Of a stretch of DNA of 45,152 nt, positions 12,031 through 23,201 are shown piece by piece. The number at the start of each line of letters is the position of its first letter. Position 1 is the stretch's first letter. Origin of the DNA: Euprymna scolopes (lineage: Eukaryota; Mollusca; Cephalopoda; Sepiida; Sepiolidae); assembly GCA_024364805.1 (NCBI GenBank), contig CM044496.1, positions 84,955,364 through 85,000,515 on the forward strand. The letters run 5' to 3'. The position numbers and the translations under genes were made by a program. The notes below the pieces were generated by a model. The model did not search any database. It was not told the origin of the DNA and saw only the letters and a program-made list of their open reading frames with translations.

Positions 12031-12633
12031 ACAAAATGGAACCTTTAAATAAAAATAATATATAAACTCTCTGGCAGACAAAAAGGATGATACAAAACTG
12101 TGATAACATACATTGATGAAAATCCCCAACATCTATATAGATAAGAGTCATAAAACATACAGCATTTTGACTTATAAAATTACAAAAAGACAATGGCATA
12201 AACACAGTCAATTTCCTTATGCAGTTTCTATGGTATGATCAACATGTTTTACATTTAAATATATGTTGTCCAGACGACAACTTAAAATCTGCTGCACTAT
12301 ATCATTAATGCTTAAACTGTCCTGATAATTCATTAAAACTTGTTTATTATTTTATATCAAATATTGTTTATATTCTTAACGTGTATGGTTCCTATCAAGA
12401 ATATAAATTATATGTCTCTTGACATGATACCAATCATATGATTCATATTATATCAGGAGAAACAATAGCAAAAAAAAAAACAATTCCAAAAAATAAAGCA
12501 CCAATAGTTCTTAACTTTATCTGAATTGAAATTTATCCTGTGCCTTTTTTTTAAAATCATTTTCTATACATATCGTTCATTTCTTGTGACTTCACTTCAA
12601 ACTCTATCCCCACTTAATGAAATTGAAACTCAC

Positions 12634-12785
12634 CGTGAAGGAATATTTAAGTTCCACTGCCCGGCCTGCCATGCAGCTTCATAACGTAATTCTTGAAGAT
12701 CTGAAGAAATGGACAGGGCATTGGTATTCTCCATACTGCTTAAATATGACTCCAACACATTGCTCAGGCCATACTTATGTAAAGC
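12634..12785 (-). CDS. ATM: ATM exon, FAT domain
   Basis: 152 bases: 50 codons and two bases. Encodes ALHKYGLSNVLESYLSSM and LQELRYEAAWQAGQWNL. Human has ALQNLGLCHILSVYLKGL and LEELHYQAAWRNMQWDH. The AAW--QW helix typical of FAT TPR repeats is clear. Acceptor ..ctgtag, donor gtgagt. Confidence 0.96.
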
Positions 12786-13652
12786 CTACAGAGACAGACA
12801 AAAGAATAAATATTAGCATGCTTCATAATTACGGATGTGAGCAGGTAAAAGAAGCTGAAATCAAGAAACCCCTCCCCGTGTGCGCATGTGTATGAGTGGA
12901 ATGAGATAGACAAGTCATCTACCCTCCCAATCTTCTATCACAAATCGTTTGTAGTCTATGACAAAATCAACCTTTTTGGTTTTCAAAGAGACTTATCATG
13001 AGAAGGAAAGGAAAGGCAAGATGGAGAGAGACAAAAAGAAAAACAGGAAAAGAGAAAGAAAGATAAAGCAAGAGAGAGAGAGAGAGAGAAAGAAAGAGAG
13101 GAAGAAAGAGAAATAAAATTCAGTCTAATAGCGATGAAAAATTAAAGTATGGCTCTAGTGATTTAGTGGAAATTAGCCTTTTCTTACTTAAAAAAAGTTT
13201 GACCAAAAAAGTACTGAACCATGAAAGGCTCTGGTTGTAAAAATGTGCAGCATATTTTATCTGGTGCATGTGAATGGCACACATGAAGTTGTTGGATGCT
13301 TGGCCAAGAGAAGAGGGGGTGGGGGTGGCAGAGAGAGAACTGAAAACATCTTTGACCAGAATCACCCAAGAGATATTCTCTTTGTTTGACCTTCATTAAG
13401 TTGAAGAGTCCTGCTGGGATCAGTTTTCTGAGAGATCCAATGTACAAGGTCATCTACAGGTAAGTGCAGGAAGAGAGAGTTGATAAAAAATGAATGATTA
13501 TTATATTTACTTGAAAATGGATGTCACAAAATGAGCTTTATTATTTCAAAAGTTGCCATTTATCCATTATGAGATCATCAGTCTTCGACTAAATATTTAT
13601 TGTAAAAATATAATTATCGATCAATGTCAAAGTTCAGAAATTTTATATTTAA
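12786..13652. other. ATM intron with purine-rich repeat
   Basis: A (GA)n-rich low-complexity tract covers about 12995-13115. From about 13130 to 13455 the minus strand has overlapping open frames of 80-90 residues, with runs such as GSLRKLIPAGLFNLMKVKQR, but I cannot match them to a protein. It may be part of an interspersed repeat. Confidence 0.45.
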
Positions 13653-14415
13653 CTAGACTATCAGTGACCCATTGTGTCAATATATGTTATAGCTAGCTAT
13701 GGAATAGTAAGGATACAGAATTTATGTATAAAAGCGCCAAAATAAAATGCATGCACAAAAACAAACATGGCGATCAGTGAAAACAATATGGAATACATTT
13801 GATAATAAAGATCTTACCATCATTGCCCTTAAATTAAATGAAAAATCCTTTATATAAGTGGGGTGTAACCCATTGAAAAAAATTGAAAAGTGCCGAAAAG
13901 AAAAAAAAAAGAAAAGTGTGCTGCACAGATCCACCCTAGTTTTTTTGTGTGCCTTAAAAATATCAGGAAATAATTATTAATTGATTAATATTTAATGGTA
14001 CTACCTTTCTCAAAAAAATCTTAAAAAAAAAAAAAAAAACCTCCAAGAAGCCCCTCCCACCTTGTTTTAAAATGTCCCTACATTCTACATATTTTTAAAA
14101 TGCTTGGAACTTATGATCCCTCCACCCTGTTCCCTCTTTTTGCTCCCTTCCCCACCAAACTTGAAAAAATGCTAACGATTACATGTCTCGTTTACTGCTA
14201 CATAGCCAAGAAGTGGGTGCTCATTGTATGTAAATTGATCAAGTAGTTTTTTTTTTTTTGTATTTTTACATTAGAAAAATATTTGTTTTGTTTTTTGTTT
14301 ATAACAATTTACACTTGAAATGAAAATACAATCCAAATAAACATTCTAAAATTTTGGGACGCTAAAAACATACATGGTTTTTATTATCTTCAGTTTTATA
14401 TTGTTTTGTTTATAT
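13653..14415 (-). mobile_element. Helitron-like element, 3' end, running into gap
   Basis: On the minus strand this ends ...TGACACAATGGGTCACTGATAGTCTAG followed by T. An imperfect hairpin followed by CTAG is the hallmark of Helitron 3' ends and matches the better copy at 34698. The internal motif GGGACGCTAAAAACATACA near 14356 is also shared with that copy, so the body reaches the assembly gap. No Rep/helicase coding is visible; non-autonomous. Confidence 0.6.
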
Positions 14416-14901
14416 NNNNNNNNNNNNNNNNNNNNNNNNNNNNNNNNNNNNNNNNNNNNNNNNNNNNNNNNNNNNNNNNNNNNNNNNNNNNNNNNNNNNN
14501 NNNNNNNNNNNNNNNNNNNNNNNNNNNNNNNNNNNNNNNNNNNNNNNNNNNNNNNNNNNNNNNNNNNNNNNNNNNNNNNNNNNNNNNNNNNNNNNNNNNN
14601 NNNNNNNNNNNNNNNNNNNNNNNNNNNNNNNNNNNNNNNNNNNNNNNNNNNNNNNNNNNNNNNNNNNNNNNNNNNNNNNNNNNNNNNNNNNNNNNNNNNN
14701 NNNNNNNNNNNNNNNNNNNNNNNNNNNNNNNNNNNNNNNNNNNNNNNNNNNNNNNNNNNNNNNNNNNNNNNNNNNNNNNNNNNNNNNNNNNNNNNNNNNN
14801 NNNNNNNNNNNNNNNNNNNNNNNNNNNNNNNNNNNNNNNNNNNNNNNNNNNNNNNNNNNNNNNNNNNNNNNNNNNNNNNNNNNNNNNNNNNNNNNNNNNN
14901 N
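14416..14901. other. Assembly gap (486 N)
   Basis: A run of 486 undetermined bases. It lies in the intron between the exons at 15123-15225 and 12634-12785, so it hides no expected ATM coding sequence: the two flanking exons join in phase and align without a gap to human ATM. Confidence 0.98.
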
Positions 14902-15122
14902 TCAACGCCCAAACAAGACGATTTGAGTTTTATATTATAATAGATAATACATATATAAAAAATACTGACCTAACAAGTCACAAGTATTATTTAAACTATT
15001 TGAATTTAAACAGCAAATATTGCTGATTTTAAATAGTAAGAATTTACTTATGATTTTACATAATTAAATTATTAACATTAAAACAATCCTTAACTAATAT
15101 GAATGTAATAAGAGATACTTAC

Positions 15123-15225
15123 ATTAAGCACACCATGCTGCAAGGTTGGTGTTGGTTGGCTAAGGGCTATGTCATATGACACCGCAGCTCGTCCCCATTG
15201 GTTCTCATGTTCATATGTTTGGATC
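15123..15225 (-). CDS. ATM: ATM exon, FAT domain
   Basis: 103 bases: one base completing Arg, then 34 codons. Encodes IQTYEHENQWGRAAVSYDIA then LSQPTPTLQHGVLN. Human has [31 protein letters not shown] is the diagnostic core. One SQ (ALSQPT) is present. The acceptor ..aataaag lacks a strong pyrimidine tract; the donor is gtaagt. Confidence 0.95.
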
Positions 15226-15870
15226 CTTTATTGGAAAATAAAATTTAATTTTTAGGAAAATTTTAATAAGTTATACATACACATCAAACAGATCATACAT
15301 GATCATTCACAAAAGACAAACTGATTTTGTAGGAAGAAAAGATCTACAATAATAAAAAAAAAACGATTTTACTTTTTAAATTAGATTATTTTTCATGAAA
15401 CATTTTTTTTATTCATGAGACAAAAATAATCAGAATTACTTTTCATTTAACTGTTACAAAAAATTGAATATTTTAATGTTTTTTTAGTGATGGGAAGAAT
15501 CAAGAGACAATCTAAATATTGGGAAACTTTAAAATGGAGTTAGTTTTTAGAGTTTGTCTGTTCATATGCAAATAGAAACATGATTGGTTGAAAAAAAAAA
15601 GGAATAGGCAGAATACACATTAGTAATGCAGTAGTTTTTGTAATGTCAATATCAGAGTTTGAGTTTCATGTCAGTCTAAAGATTTTTTCCTTAATTGAAT
15701 ATGTTTTAATAAATTTAAAGAATTTAGCATAACAAAGAACATAATGACAAGAGTATTTTAAGCATGAGAATATTAACAAGAGAAATATACAAAATTATTT
15801 CCTTGTCCTGCCAATATAATAAATTAGAATTAGAAAGCTACTTTCAAAACTTAATTTAAAATATGTATAC
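15226..15870. other. ATM intron, nothing recognised
   Basis: A+T-rich. A ~36-base piece at about 15505-15540 (AGACAATCTAAATATTGGG AAACTT) recurs at about 16250-16285 in the next intron. No other structure seen. Confidence 0.6.
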
Positions 15871-16068
15871 CTTGAGGTTGAATCAGAGAGCGTACCAGCT
15901 CCACATCCATATGGTCCATCTGGGTTACCAATCTCTCTGTATGCTTTCAAAAGGATTTCTTGCACAGTCATTTTTGGGTCAGAAATAGAGCACAAGGTTA
16001 AGCTGTCTAAAAAACAATGGCTTCTTGAATCGGGATTGCTGTTAGGGGTGTTTTCTTCTTCAGCAGAT
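15871..16068 (-). CDS. ATM: ATM exon, FAT domain, S1981-equivalent region
   Basis: 198 bases: one base, 65 codons, two bases. The first half is a polar linker (SAEEENTPNSNPDSRSHC...). The second half is MTVQEILLKAYREIGNPDGP then YGCGAG, matching human [26 protein letters not shown]. The linker takes the place of the human loop carrying the S1981-Q autophosphorylation site but contains no SQ or TQ. Acceptor ..atgtag, donor gtatac. Confidence 0.96.
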
Positions 16069-16592
16069 CTACATTAAAGTAAAAGATAATAAAATGTACA
16101 CTTCTTATAATCATATAAATGACATCAAATCTAAGACAGCAAAATTTTATATATATATATATATATATGTGCAAAGTTAGAGATATATCAGAATCAGAAT
16201 ATGAATGCTAAGAGTCAAAATCAATTTTTTTAATCTCCAAACAATCAATAGACAATCTAAATATTGGAAAACTTTCAAATAAGGAACCAGAATAAGGATA
16301 AGAAATTTTGGAATGCTTAGTCAGAGTTGCAACTCTGACTAGAATGGTTGTTTGCACAGTTCTGAGCTATTAAGCAATTGCAACAATTTGTATATTGGAT
16401 AAACCATTTCTCATCAGGTCTTGCTAAAAATTTATATGAAATCCTAGATACATTCAAGAAAAATGAAACTATCAATTTCTCATCAGTATGTATGACTATT
16501 CTGCTTTGAAGACCACATTTAATTTTGCCATTCATTCTTTTAATTAATATCCATTTTCTTATATTCATAAAAGAAGGTGAAGAGTAACTTAC
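16069..16592. other. ATM intron with (AT)n tract
   Basis: Contains an (AT)n microsatellite at about 16149-16168 and the second copy of the short repeat AGACAATCTAAATATTGG. No gene or known element recognised. Confidence 0.6.
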
Positions 16593-16733
16593 TGTTTAGC
16601 ATACCACCAGATTTCAGTATATAAAATGGCTGAGAAATGAGCTGAACAAAAGTTGGCTGCATTCGCAATATCACTGTAGTTGAACTCAAGCCAAAAGTTG
16701 TTATTCCAGGGCGTCAAATTGGCAGCTGAGTGA
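16593..16733 (-). CDS. ATM: ATM exon, FAT domain start
   Basis: 141 bases: one base, 46 codons, two bases. Encodes HSAANLTPWNNNFWLEFNYS then DIANAANFCSAHFSAILYTE. Human has FNDAFWLDLNYLEVAKVAQ and SCAAHFTALLYAEIYADKK. FWL-NY and CxAHF-A-LY-EI are conserved. It ends YAKQ just where the human activation loop around S1981 begins. Acceptor ..actag, donor gtaagt. Confidence 0.96.
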
Positions 16734-17531
16734 CTAGTAAAATAAATCAAAAGTTTGTATACAAGAGTCAACCTGCATTTTACACATTGATTAAAATAGA
16801 AAAAGTTTTCTCAATTTTAATCCATGTTTTCTTCTAAATGAACAACTACATAATTCATACACTTTTAGTTACAGATGTCTATCTCTGCCAAAGCAGAGGT
16901 TTTCAGTAGAGTTGTTATCACTATGTTTGTGTGCAACCGAACGGTCACATCACTTAAGAAATCGTTACCAAACGTGATCAAAACATCACTTGTAGTCTAA
17001 TTTAGAACCAGTTTAATTTTGGGATAACTTGGTCAAAGGTCAAAGTAACAAAAGATGAAAGTCACATTTTGAGCAATAACTTTAGTTCTATACGTAAGCA
17101 AATGAAGTTTCGTATTTTTTCATGATCTTTAACGTTCTATCAAGCTTGAAAGTTTGATTGAATTATAACTGATGTTCTTTGATAACAATAACAACTATGC
17201 AAAATTTCAACCTGATAAAATAGTTTTTAAGTTATCAATATTTTGATTGCATAACTTGGAGAATATGTCATACAATATTGAGATAAATTATTGGCTCATC
17301 CTTACAGTATCAGGTGGCTGTATGCAACCTCATGTATGACTTATTTTCTTGTTTATTAAAAGTGTTTATCAATATAATTTATTATTTATGGCACTTTAAA
17401 AAAATAATGCTGAATCTAATTTTAAACTGGAAATGGAAAATGTTAACAATAAATAAAAATAAGAAATAATATGTTTGCCATCTAATTAATTAATTAGAAT
17501 TCATTTAAACAGATAAAAAGATGATCATTAT
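16734..17531. other. ATM intron, unassigned
   Basis: Around 17020-17045 the text GGTCAAAGGTCAAAGT and the following 250 bases are less A+T-biased than the surroundings and look repeat-like, but I cannot name a family. No coding sequence seen. Confidence 0.4.
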
Positions 17532-17934
17532 TGTAACAGAGCGCATATTGGCGCATGTGAGAAAATATTAGCAGCAGCAGCCGTTAAAGCATGTATGCAA
17601 ATTAGCGAGTGTAAGCGAGCTCCCATCACAAAAAAAGCAGAGAAAAATACAGTATGTGGTCGAGAAGAGAAGCACAGTGTGTGCTGCGCAATATGGATGT
17701 GTGAAAATGAAGGCGAGACAGCGCTGGCCAGGCCAGCATGAGGTGGCGAGGAGACAGAGATTTTTAAAATAAAGCACACGTGTGTGCGAAAAGACTTTGA
17801 AAATATAATGAAATGTGTTGTTTTGGAAGAACCATGAATAAATGTATTTCATTTACACTAAAAAAATGCAGAGTCAGATTTTTATTACTTTTCCTATTTA
17901 TTTTTGTTTGTCTGTTCCTGCGACCACCACTACA
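17532..17934 (+). mobile_element. Possible solo LTR, Gypsy-type
   Basis: A sharply G+C-richer block begins TGTAAC and ends CACTACA, giving the TG...CA termini usual for LTRs. It has A+T-rich TATA-like sequence near 17761, AATAAA motifs near 17767 and 17838 and a T-rich tail before the terminus. Length of about 400 is in the LTR range. I see no convincing target-site duplication (attat before, ttttg after) and no internal domain beside it. Fossil; family tentative. Confidence 0.4.
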
Positions 17935-18039
17935 TTTTGAATGAAAATGTTTTATAATTTAACATTGTTTGTTGTAGAAATAGATCTTTATTATAATAAA
18001 CATTTGCATTTTATTCAAATGAAAGATGGAAATACAAAC

Positions 18040-18142
18040 CGACTTTTGGTACTCGTGACACATGGTTGATGTCGAAGATATTGGACAACATCAAGCATTT
18101 TCTGCACAGACTGTTTATTCATGCAGATCTTGGCATTGTTAA
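18040..18142 (-). CDS. ATM: ATM exon, end of HEAT / start of FAT linker
   Basis: 103 bases: two bases, 33 codons, two bases. Encodes NAKICMNKQSVQKMLDVVQY then LRHQPCVTSTKS. Human has [21 protein letters not shown] right after the acidic stretch around S1893. That acidic stretch (DSESE) is reduced here to a short HSVNNAK. Acceptor ..ttgcag, donor CG|gtttgt. Confidence 0.94.
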
Positions 18143-18254
18143 CTGCAATGAAAAATATCTTACACATGTTTTTTTTTGATTCAATAAAATAAGTTTTTTG
18201 TAAAACGTTAAAGTCAAATTTACTTGATTCATATGCTTTTTCGCATGAATGTCT

Positions 18255-18702
18255 GTGTCCACAATTCCCCCTACATTAAAAAACAAAAATAAAGAAAAAT
18301 ATGTAAAATGTATGTACTGTAACAAAAACAAAAATACCATATTCTAAAAATTACATGAATTGATCAAGTAATTTTATTTTTAAATGAAAAAAAGTACACT
18401 TTATGAGTAACCGAGGAGTGACTGTCTCACTTCACCATTTTGAAAAAAAATTCAAGATGGGGAAGATAACTCAAAAATAATTCAAATTGCAAGATTTTTG
18501 TTGTAATGCTTAAGAGTTTCCATTAAGCACTTAAAATGGTTTTTGTATAAAAATAAAATTACTTTATCAATTTAAATGATTTTTGGAATATGATATTTTT
18601 GCTTTGTCACAGGTACTAACATCATACAGATTATTTCTACTTTTGTTTTTTTTTTTACATTAAAAATTTGTTTTTTAATATAGGGAGAATTCTGGATAAG
18701 AA
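18255..18702. repeat. Fold-back MITE, CTTGTCCAG family
   Basis: Left arm from about 18255 (GTCCACAATTCCCCCTA, then ATTAAAAAACAAAAATAAAG) and right arm to about 18702 (TTTTTTAATATAGGGAGAATTC...) are reverse complements. They contain the family core CATATTCTAAAAATTACATG and TTGATCAAGTAATTTTATTT. The element lies in an intron and can fold into a long hairpin. Confidence 0.75.
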
Positions 18703-20049
18703 CCAAATAAAACCTTTATAAAAAATATGAGTTAATATAAAATAGGCTAGCCAATTATATAAAAGAGTTAAAAATATTTTACATGCTGGCTAATTTCATA
18801 TTTGTTTTAATCTTAAAAGTCTAATTAATATAAAGATAAAAACTGATTTCAAAGATTAGTCATGAACAAAAGATGCTCTGCTGCTACCAGATCAGGGTGT
18901 CTGAAGATAAAAATACAAAGAACAATTTTCTTCTATAAAACAACCAAACCAAATATCATGAATAAATATTTGAAGATATAAAAAACTCGAAGCATAAAAA
19001 CTTTTTACCAAAATTACTGGATTTGGCATTAAGTAACTTGAAAAAGATTGATATGCCATAAAACAAAACTAACCAAACTTAAAATTAATCTTAAGCAACA
19101 TTAGTTGCTATCAACTATATATACAGGATTTATCTTTTAACAAAGTTAATAGATGTTTACAGTATCACTTGCAATACAGATTATGTATTATTGAATGGAC
19201 TTTCATTAGTATTATATAAATATTAAACAAATCATCAACTCAATTCACTACATGTATTTCTCAAATATTATAATATTATAATATATAATACGAGTAATAA
19301 AATTAATGCAATTTTGATATTAAACAAAATGTCATGTAAATTGGGTAAATATAATTCTTATCATAGAATAGTTAAAGTTTTAAATTGACATTTTGAAGGT
19401 AAAATGATAAAAAATAAATATTTTTTAGGAGATTTTGTTACCAAGGAAAAACTAGTGTTTCATGTAAGCATGTTCCTTTCTAGAAACTTACAAAACAAAA
19501 CTCTAAAATCACTTGGGGAAATTAAGGGTGAAATTATAATGATGAGGGAAAAGAGGTATCCATCTTCATTATAAAGTTTGACTATGATAGATCCATCTAA
19601 CTTACTATTTAAATAAGTAGACAACAACTGACAATATAGAAGGTTAACAGAAATACTTTTTTTTATTTTGGCTGTGTTGAAAAGGAATCAAAAACAGGTA
19701 AGAGTCAATTGTTTTGCCACATATTTTTGTAGATTTTATAATGTTAATGGTGAATTGGAAGAACCAATGACAGAATGTCTGGCTACAATCTCAAAACTCC
19801 AACTAACTAAGGTGGGAAAAACAAGTTGTGTTTGCACCGTAAGAAGTAGTTCGACAAATTCCTGTGTTCTTATGCAAAGATATCTGATTGGTCAATGAGC
19901 CAATCATCCACACATCAAAAAAAAAAAAAATATTACATCAAAATATAACTGCTACAAGCTAACATTTTATTAAAGAGTTAACTGAAGATGTTAAAGGTAG
20001 TTTTATGAAAAAGGAATAATTTTAAGATAAAGATAATGTTTGCACTTAC
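18703..20049. other. ATM intron, nothing recognised
   Basis: A+T-rich. A 76-codon + strand open frame at 19668-19898 has no recognisable motifs, and I consider it chance. Confidence 0.5.
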
Positions 20050-20197
20050 CAGAATGAAGTAAATTAGTTTGGTTATTCGTGCAACGTTCAGCAAAGAAAT
20101 GGTTGAAATGCCGTGTGAGAATTTGTTCATACTCCTTCTTTCCACTGACTAAAATATTATGGACAAGATAAGGAAGAACCAATTCACAGAATTCTGC
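20050..20197 (-). CDS. ATM: ATM exon, HEAT solenoid
   Basis: 148 bases: 49 codons and one base. Encodes AEFCELVLPYLVHNILVSG and ILTRHFNHFFAERC. Human has TDFCQTVLPYLIHDILLQD and LLSTHVQGFFTSCL. VLPYL-H-IL is essentially identical. Acceptor ..attacag, donor gtaagt. Confidence 0.96.
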
Positions 20198-20536
20198 CTG
20201 TAATTAATAGAGAATAATCTTTATTCTTCATCAGGAAAATAAAATTGAAAATCAAATAAGATCTTTTTTATTGCATGACAAATTATTTATAATTGACAAC
20301 ACAAATCAATATTTAGAGATCATTTACTTTACATCTAAGTGCAGTATATCTAAATCAAACTATATTAAAGTTATATTTTTGATTAGAAAAAGAAGAAATG
20401 TTTATATAAATGAAGGCCATTCATCTATTTGTCTCTATATGTGCCAGGTTAAAACTCCAAAAATTAGAATATTTTCACCAAGAAAATATATTAATGCAGC
20501 ATGGGCATGCCAAGATTTTGTTGAAAAAAATTGGTT

Positions 20537-20748
20537 CTTGTCCAGAATTTCCAAAAGATATCAAAAAGCAAAAAAACAAAAATCTTTACAATGCATGTAC
20601 AAGTGACAAAACAAAATATCATATTCCAAAAATTACGTAAATTGATCAAGTAGTTATATTTTTATACACATAAATATGTGCTTCATGCATACATCATACA
20701 AATTTGTCCTTATTTTTATTTTTTAATATAGGGAGAATTCTGGACAAG
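20537..20748. repeat. Fold-back MITE, CTTGTCCAG family, short copy
   Basis: Begins CTTGTCCAGAATTTCC and ends GGGAGAATTCTGGACAAG, perfectly inverse at the tips. At about 212 bases it has lost most of the centre and part of the right arm compared with the ~415-base copies. The core TTGATCAAGTAGTTATATTT is present in the left arm only. Confidence 0.8.
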
Positions 20749-21251
20749 CAACAAAAAATCATATCTGTTAACATTATTTAAGTGAAGATCTATGCAGATA
20801 AAAAAAATATGTAATAAGATTTAAAATATGCAAAAATTATAAGTTCATATGATTTCAAAAGTTAAGATAGACAAAAAACGAAATATTTTACTTCTGAATT
20901 TACCACAATATTGAGCACAAGTTAGTCATTTTAATCCATCAACAAATGACCAACATGTTTACTATTGTGATGCGTCAAAATTCCAAATTAATTTTGGAGA
21001 CTTTAAAACTGACACATGAAAAGTCATTTCTGGCTAAAATTAAAGTTTAAAGATAAAAGTTAAGTATTATGGTTCATCTGTGTTCTTAAACAAAAGAAAA
21101 ATATTCATTTTCTCGTGCGCTTCTGTGATATGAAAGAACAGAATTTTCACCATAAATCTGTGGTTAATGATAGATGTAATGATTTAAAAATTGCAAACTA
21201 AAACCAAAAGTCTTTGAGGTGTGTTTGGAAAAAAATCAAAGTGATACAAAC

Positions 21252-21434
21252 CTTAACATTGCAGATTGGTTCTAAAACTTGTAGAATTTCATCTTTCACA
21301 CAACCACTATTAATCAGAGCACATGTGAGATTCTTAATCCATGTCACATGGTTATCGTGTGATGGATTCCACAGGTTAGTGTCATCAATGTTAATATTTA
21401 CAGCAGAAAGTTGGATGGAATCAGAAGTTCGTTT
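21252..21434 (-). CDS. ATM: ATM exon, HEAT solenoid
   Basis: 183 bases, 61 codons, phase 0 at both ends. Contains DDTNLWNPSHDNHVTWIKNL, then TCALINSGCVKDEILQVLEP and ICNVK. Human has [40 protein letters not shown] and MCEVK, so this is the most conserved exon of the HEAT portion. Acceptor ..ttttag, donor gtttgt (a weak but acceptable GT donor). Confidence 0.97.
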
Positions 21435-22349
21435 CTAAAATAAAAAGATTAAAAAAAAAAAACTTTATTAAATGTAAAATTTAGGTTAATTTCCTGATGT
21501 ATGCTTGCTTATAAATTACAATGAAACGAATTTTAGCATTATTCTTAAATAAATTATTTTACTTCAAATTATGTTTTAGTAAAAAAAAACATAACATTAA
21601 ATGAGTTAGTTATAGTAAGTTGACTGATATACACAAAATGATGAATAAAAACTATTTTGAAAACGTCAATATGGAACCTTGACATTTTGAAAAAAAATGG
21701 CATAATTAAAACAAAGGGAAGTAACCCAACCTAACTCTATTTGTTAAAAATAATTAAATAAAAGTATGTGTGTGCATAGGAATTTATATTAAATAGGAAA
21801 TAAAATAATTTTAAGAAAAATATTCTTTATTTATTTTATTTCTATGTGTGTTTATACTTTTCGTTATTTCACTAGCCATTCTTATGCATCTATATGAAAT
21901 ATGCTTTACATTCGTTTGTATGTACAATATTATCTTTTACACCCATTTAAAAAATTGTCTGATCATCAAAGATGAAATGAAAAAAGAAAAGAAAAAGAAT
22001 TGATGTCACGACTAACAAAATTTTAGATTTTGCCTATTTCAAAGTAAATTGTTCTAAAATTGAATAGAATATTATCAATTGAATTCTGTCATAATAAAAA
22101 CTTATCAATACTAACTGGCCTTCTGTTTTGTCTACATTATAATTTTATGTTTCTGAATTTTTGTGATGAGGGTTGATAATTCTACATTAAATTTATATAG
22201 GAAAATAATTACTGATCGTGAAATCTAAATTATGATTTTTTTTAATTACTATATTGCAAATATATCATCTGATAATGAAAACATTATGAGATTTATGCAA
22301 CATTTGTATAACATGTGAACAGTTTTTTGTTAAATCCTATTTTGTGGTA
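21435..22349. other. ATM intron, nothing recognised
   Basis: A+T-rich intron without recognised structure before the MITE at 22350. Confidence 0.6.
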
Positions 22350-22766
22350 CTTGTCCAGAATCCCACTGCCATGAAAAATAAATAAAAATCTGTATGATAT
22401 AGATACCTGTGACAGAAAGAAAATATTGTACACCAAAAATCATGTAAATTGATAGACTTTCATAAAGAAAACCATTTACAGCTATTTGAGGTTGTCCAAT
22501 CTCCCTATGTTAAGAATGGCTTCCTAAAATCTTGCAAGTTTAAATTTATTAGAGTTATTTTCCCCTTTTCCTTCAGATTGTTTTCAAGATGGCATCGTGA
22601 GATCATTGCTCATAAATTAGCCATAAAATTTGGTTTTCATATTTGAAAATAAAACTACTTGATTTTTGGTATCCAATATTTTTTTTCCATCACAGGTACA
22701 TACATCAGACAGATTTTTCTTTTATTTTGTTTTTTAACCATAAGGAGGGAGGATGTTCTGGACAAG
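22350..22766. repeat. Fold-back MITE, CTTGTCCAG family
   Basis: Begins CTTGTCCAGAATCCC and ends GGATGTTCTGGACAAG. Arms of ~120 bases share AAAATCTGTATGATAT / ATCAGACAGATTTTT, CCTGTGACAGAAAGAAAATA / CCATCACAGG and CAAAAATCATG. The centre (CTCCCTATGTTAAGAATGGC...TTTTCAAGATGGCATCGTGA) closely matches that of the copy at 35947. Confidence 0.8.
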
Positions 22767-23071
22767 CAACCATTTTGTGTTCATTCAAGTGAATATAACG
22801 ACATAATTAGGCCTCAAAACCATAGAGAGGAAGATCCTGAAACAGTAAACATTTTCTCATAATGATTGCTACAAACAAATGCACAATATATTTAGTAGAA
22901 TTGCTTGGTAGAAATAGTAATGGCATGAGGAGCATTTTACTATTTGTTTGTTTGCTATTTCAAGTAATTTCCATTCTTCATTCAAACATAAGATACAAAC
23001 AATATTTTTAAGATACAGTTTTTCGTTTTAATTTTTTTTTGTAACACAGTAAAAATGAAACATTTCCTAAC

Positions 23072-23201
23072 CTTCACAAATGGATGTAAGTAGTTGAAGA
23101 GGAAGTCAATCTGTGAGAGATAATTTTTGGAAAAATCTTTGCCTGTTTTTGTGGTGAGGATACTGGAAATAACTTTGCTGGCTGCCTGCACAGTATTTAA
23201 A
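23072..23201 (-). CDS. ATM: ATM exon, HEAT solenoid
   Basis: 130 bases: one base completing Cys, then 43 codons. Contains LNTVQAASKVISSILTTKTG and FLFNYLHPFVK. Human has [20 protein letters not shown] and PMLAYLQPF. The TKTG turn is identical. It carries one SQ dipeptide (LSQIDF). Acceptor ..tttcag, donor gttagg. Confidence 0.96.

Larger units (their letters stand above)
10361..12633. other. ATM intron with nested old repeats
   Basis: Contains a duplicated repeat (copies around 10476-10600 plus 11247-11310, and 12203-12380), a short hAT-like terminus (11091-11165), a (TA)n tract (11498-11528) and a Gypsy fossil fragment (about 11600-12030). Nothing else is recognised. Confidence 0.6.

Noticed and set aside
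14346-15026. Long open frames of about 170-206 residues on both strands
   Set aside because: They are made almost entirely of undetermined bases in the assembly gap.
17528-17852. Two overlapping minus-strand frames of 83-94 residues
   Set aside because: They fall inside the LTR-like block and have no recognisable motif.
19668-19898. Possible nested small gene in an intron
   Set aside because: No motif, no splice-supported extension and no composition change; probably a chance frame.
20271-20640. Two overlapping + strand frames of 76-111 residues
   Set aside because: They run into the left arm of the MITE at 20537 and show no protein motif.
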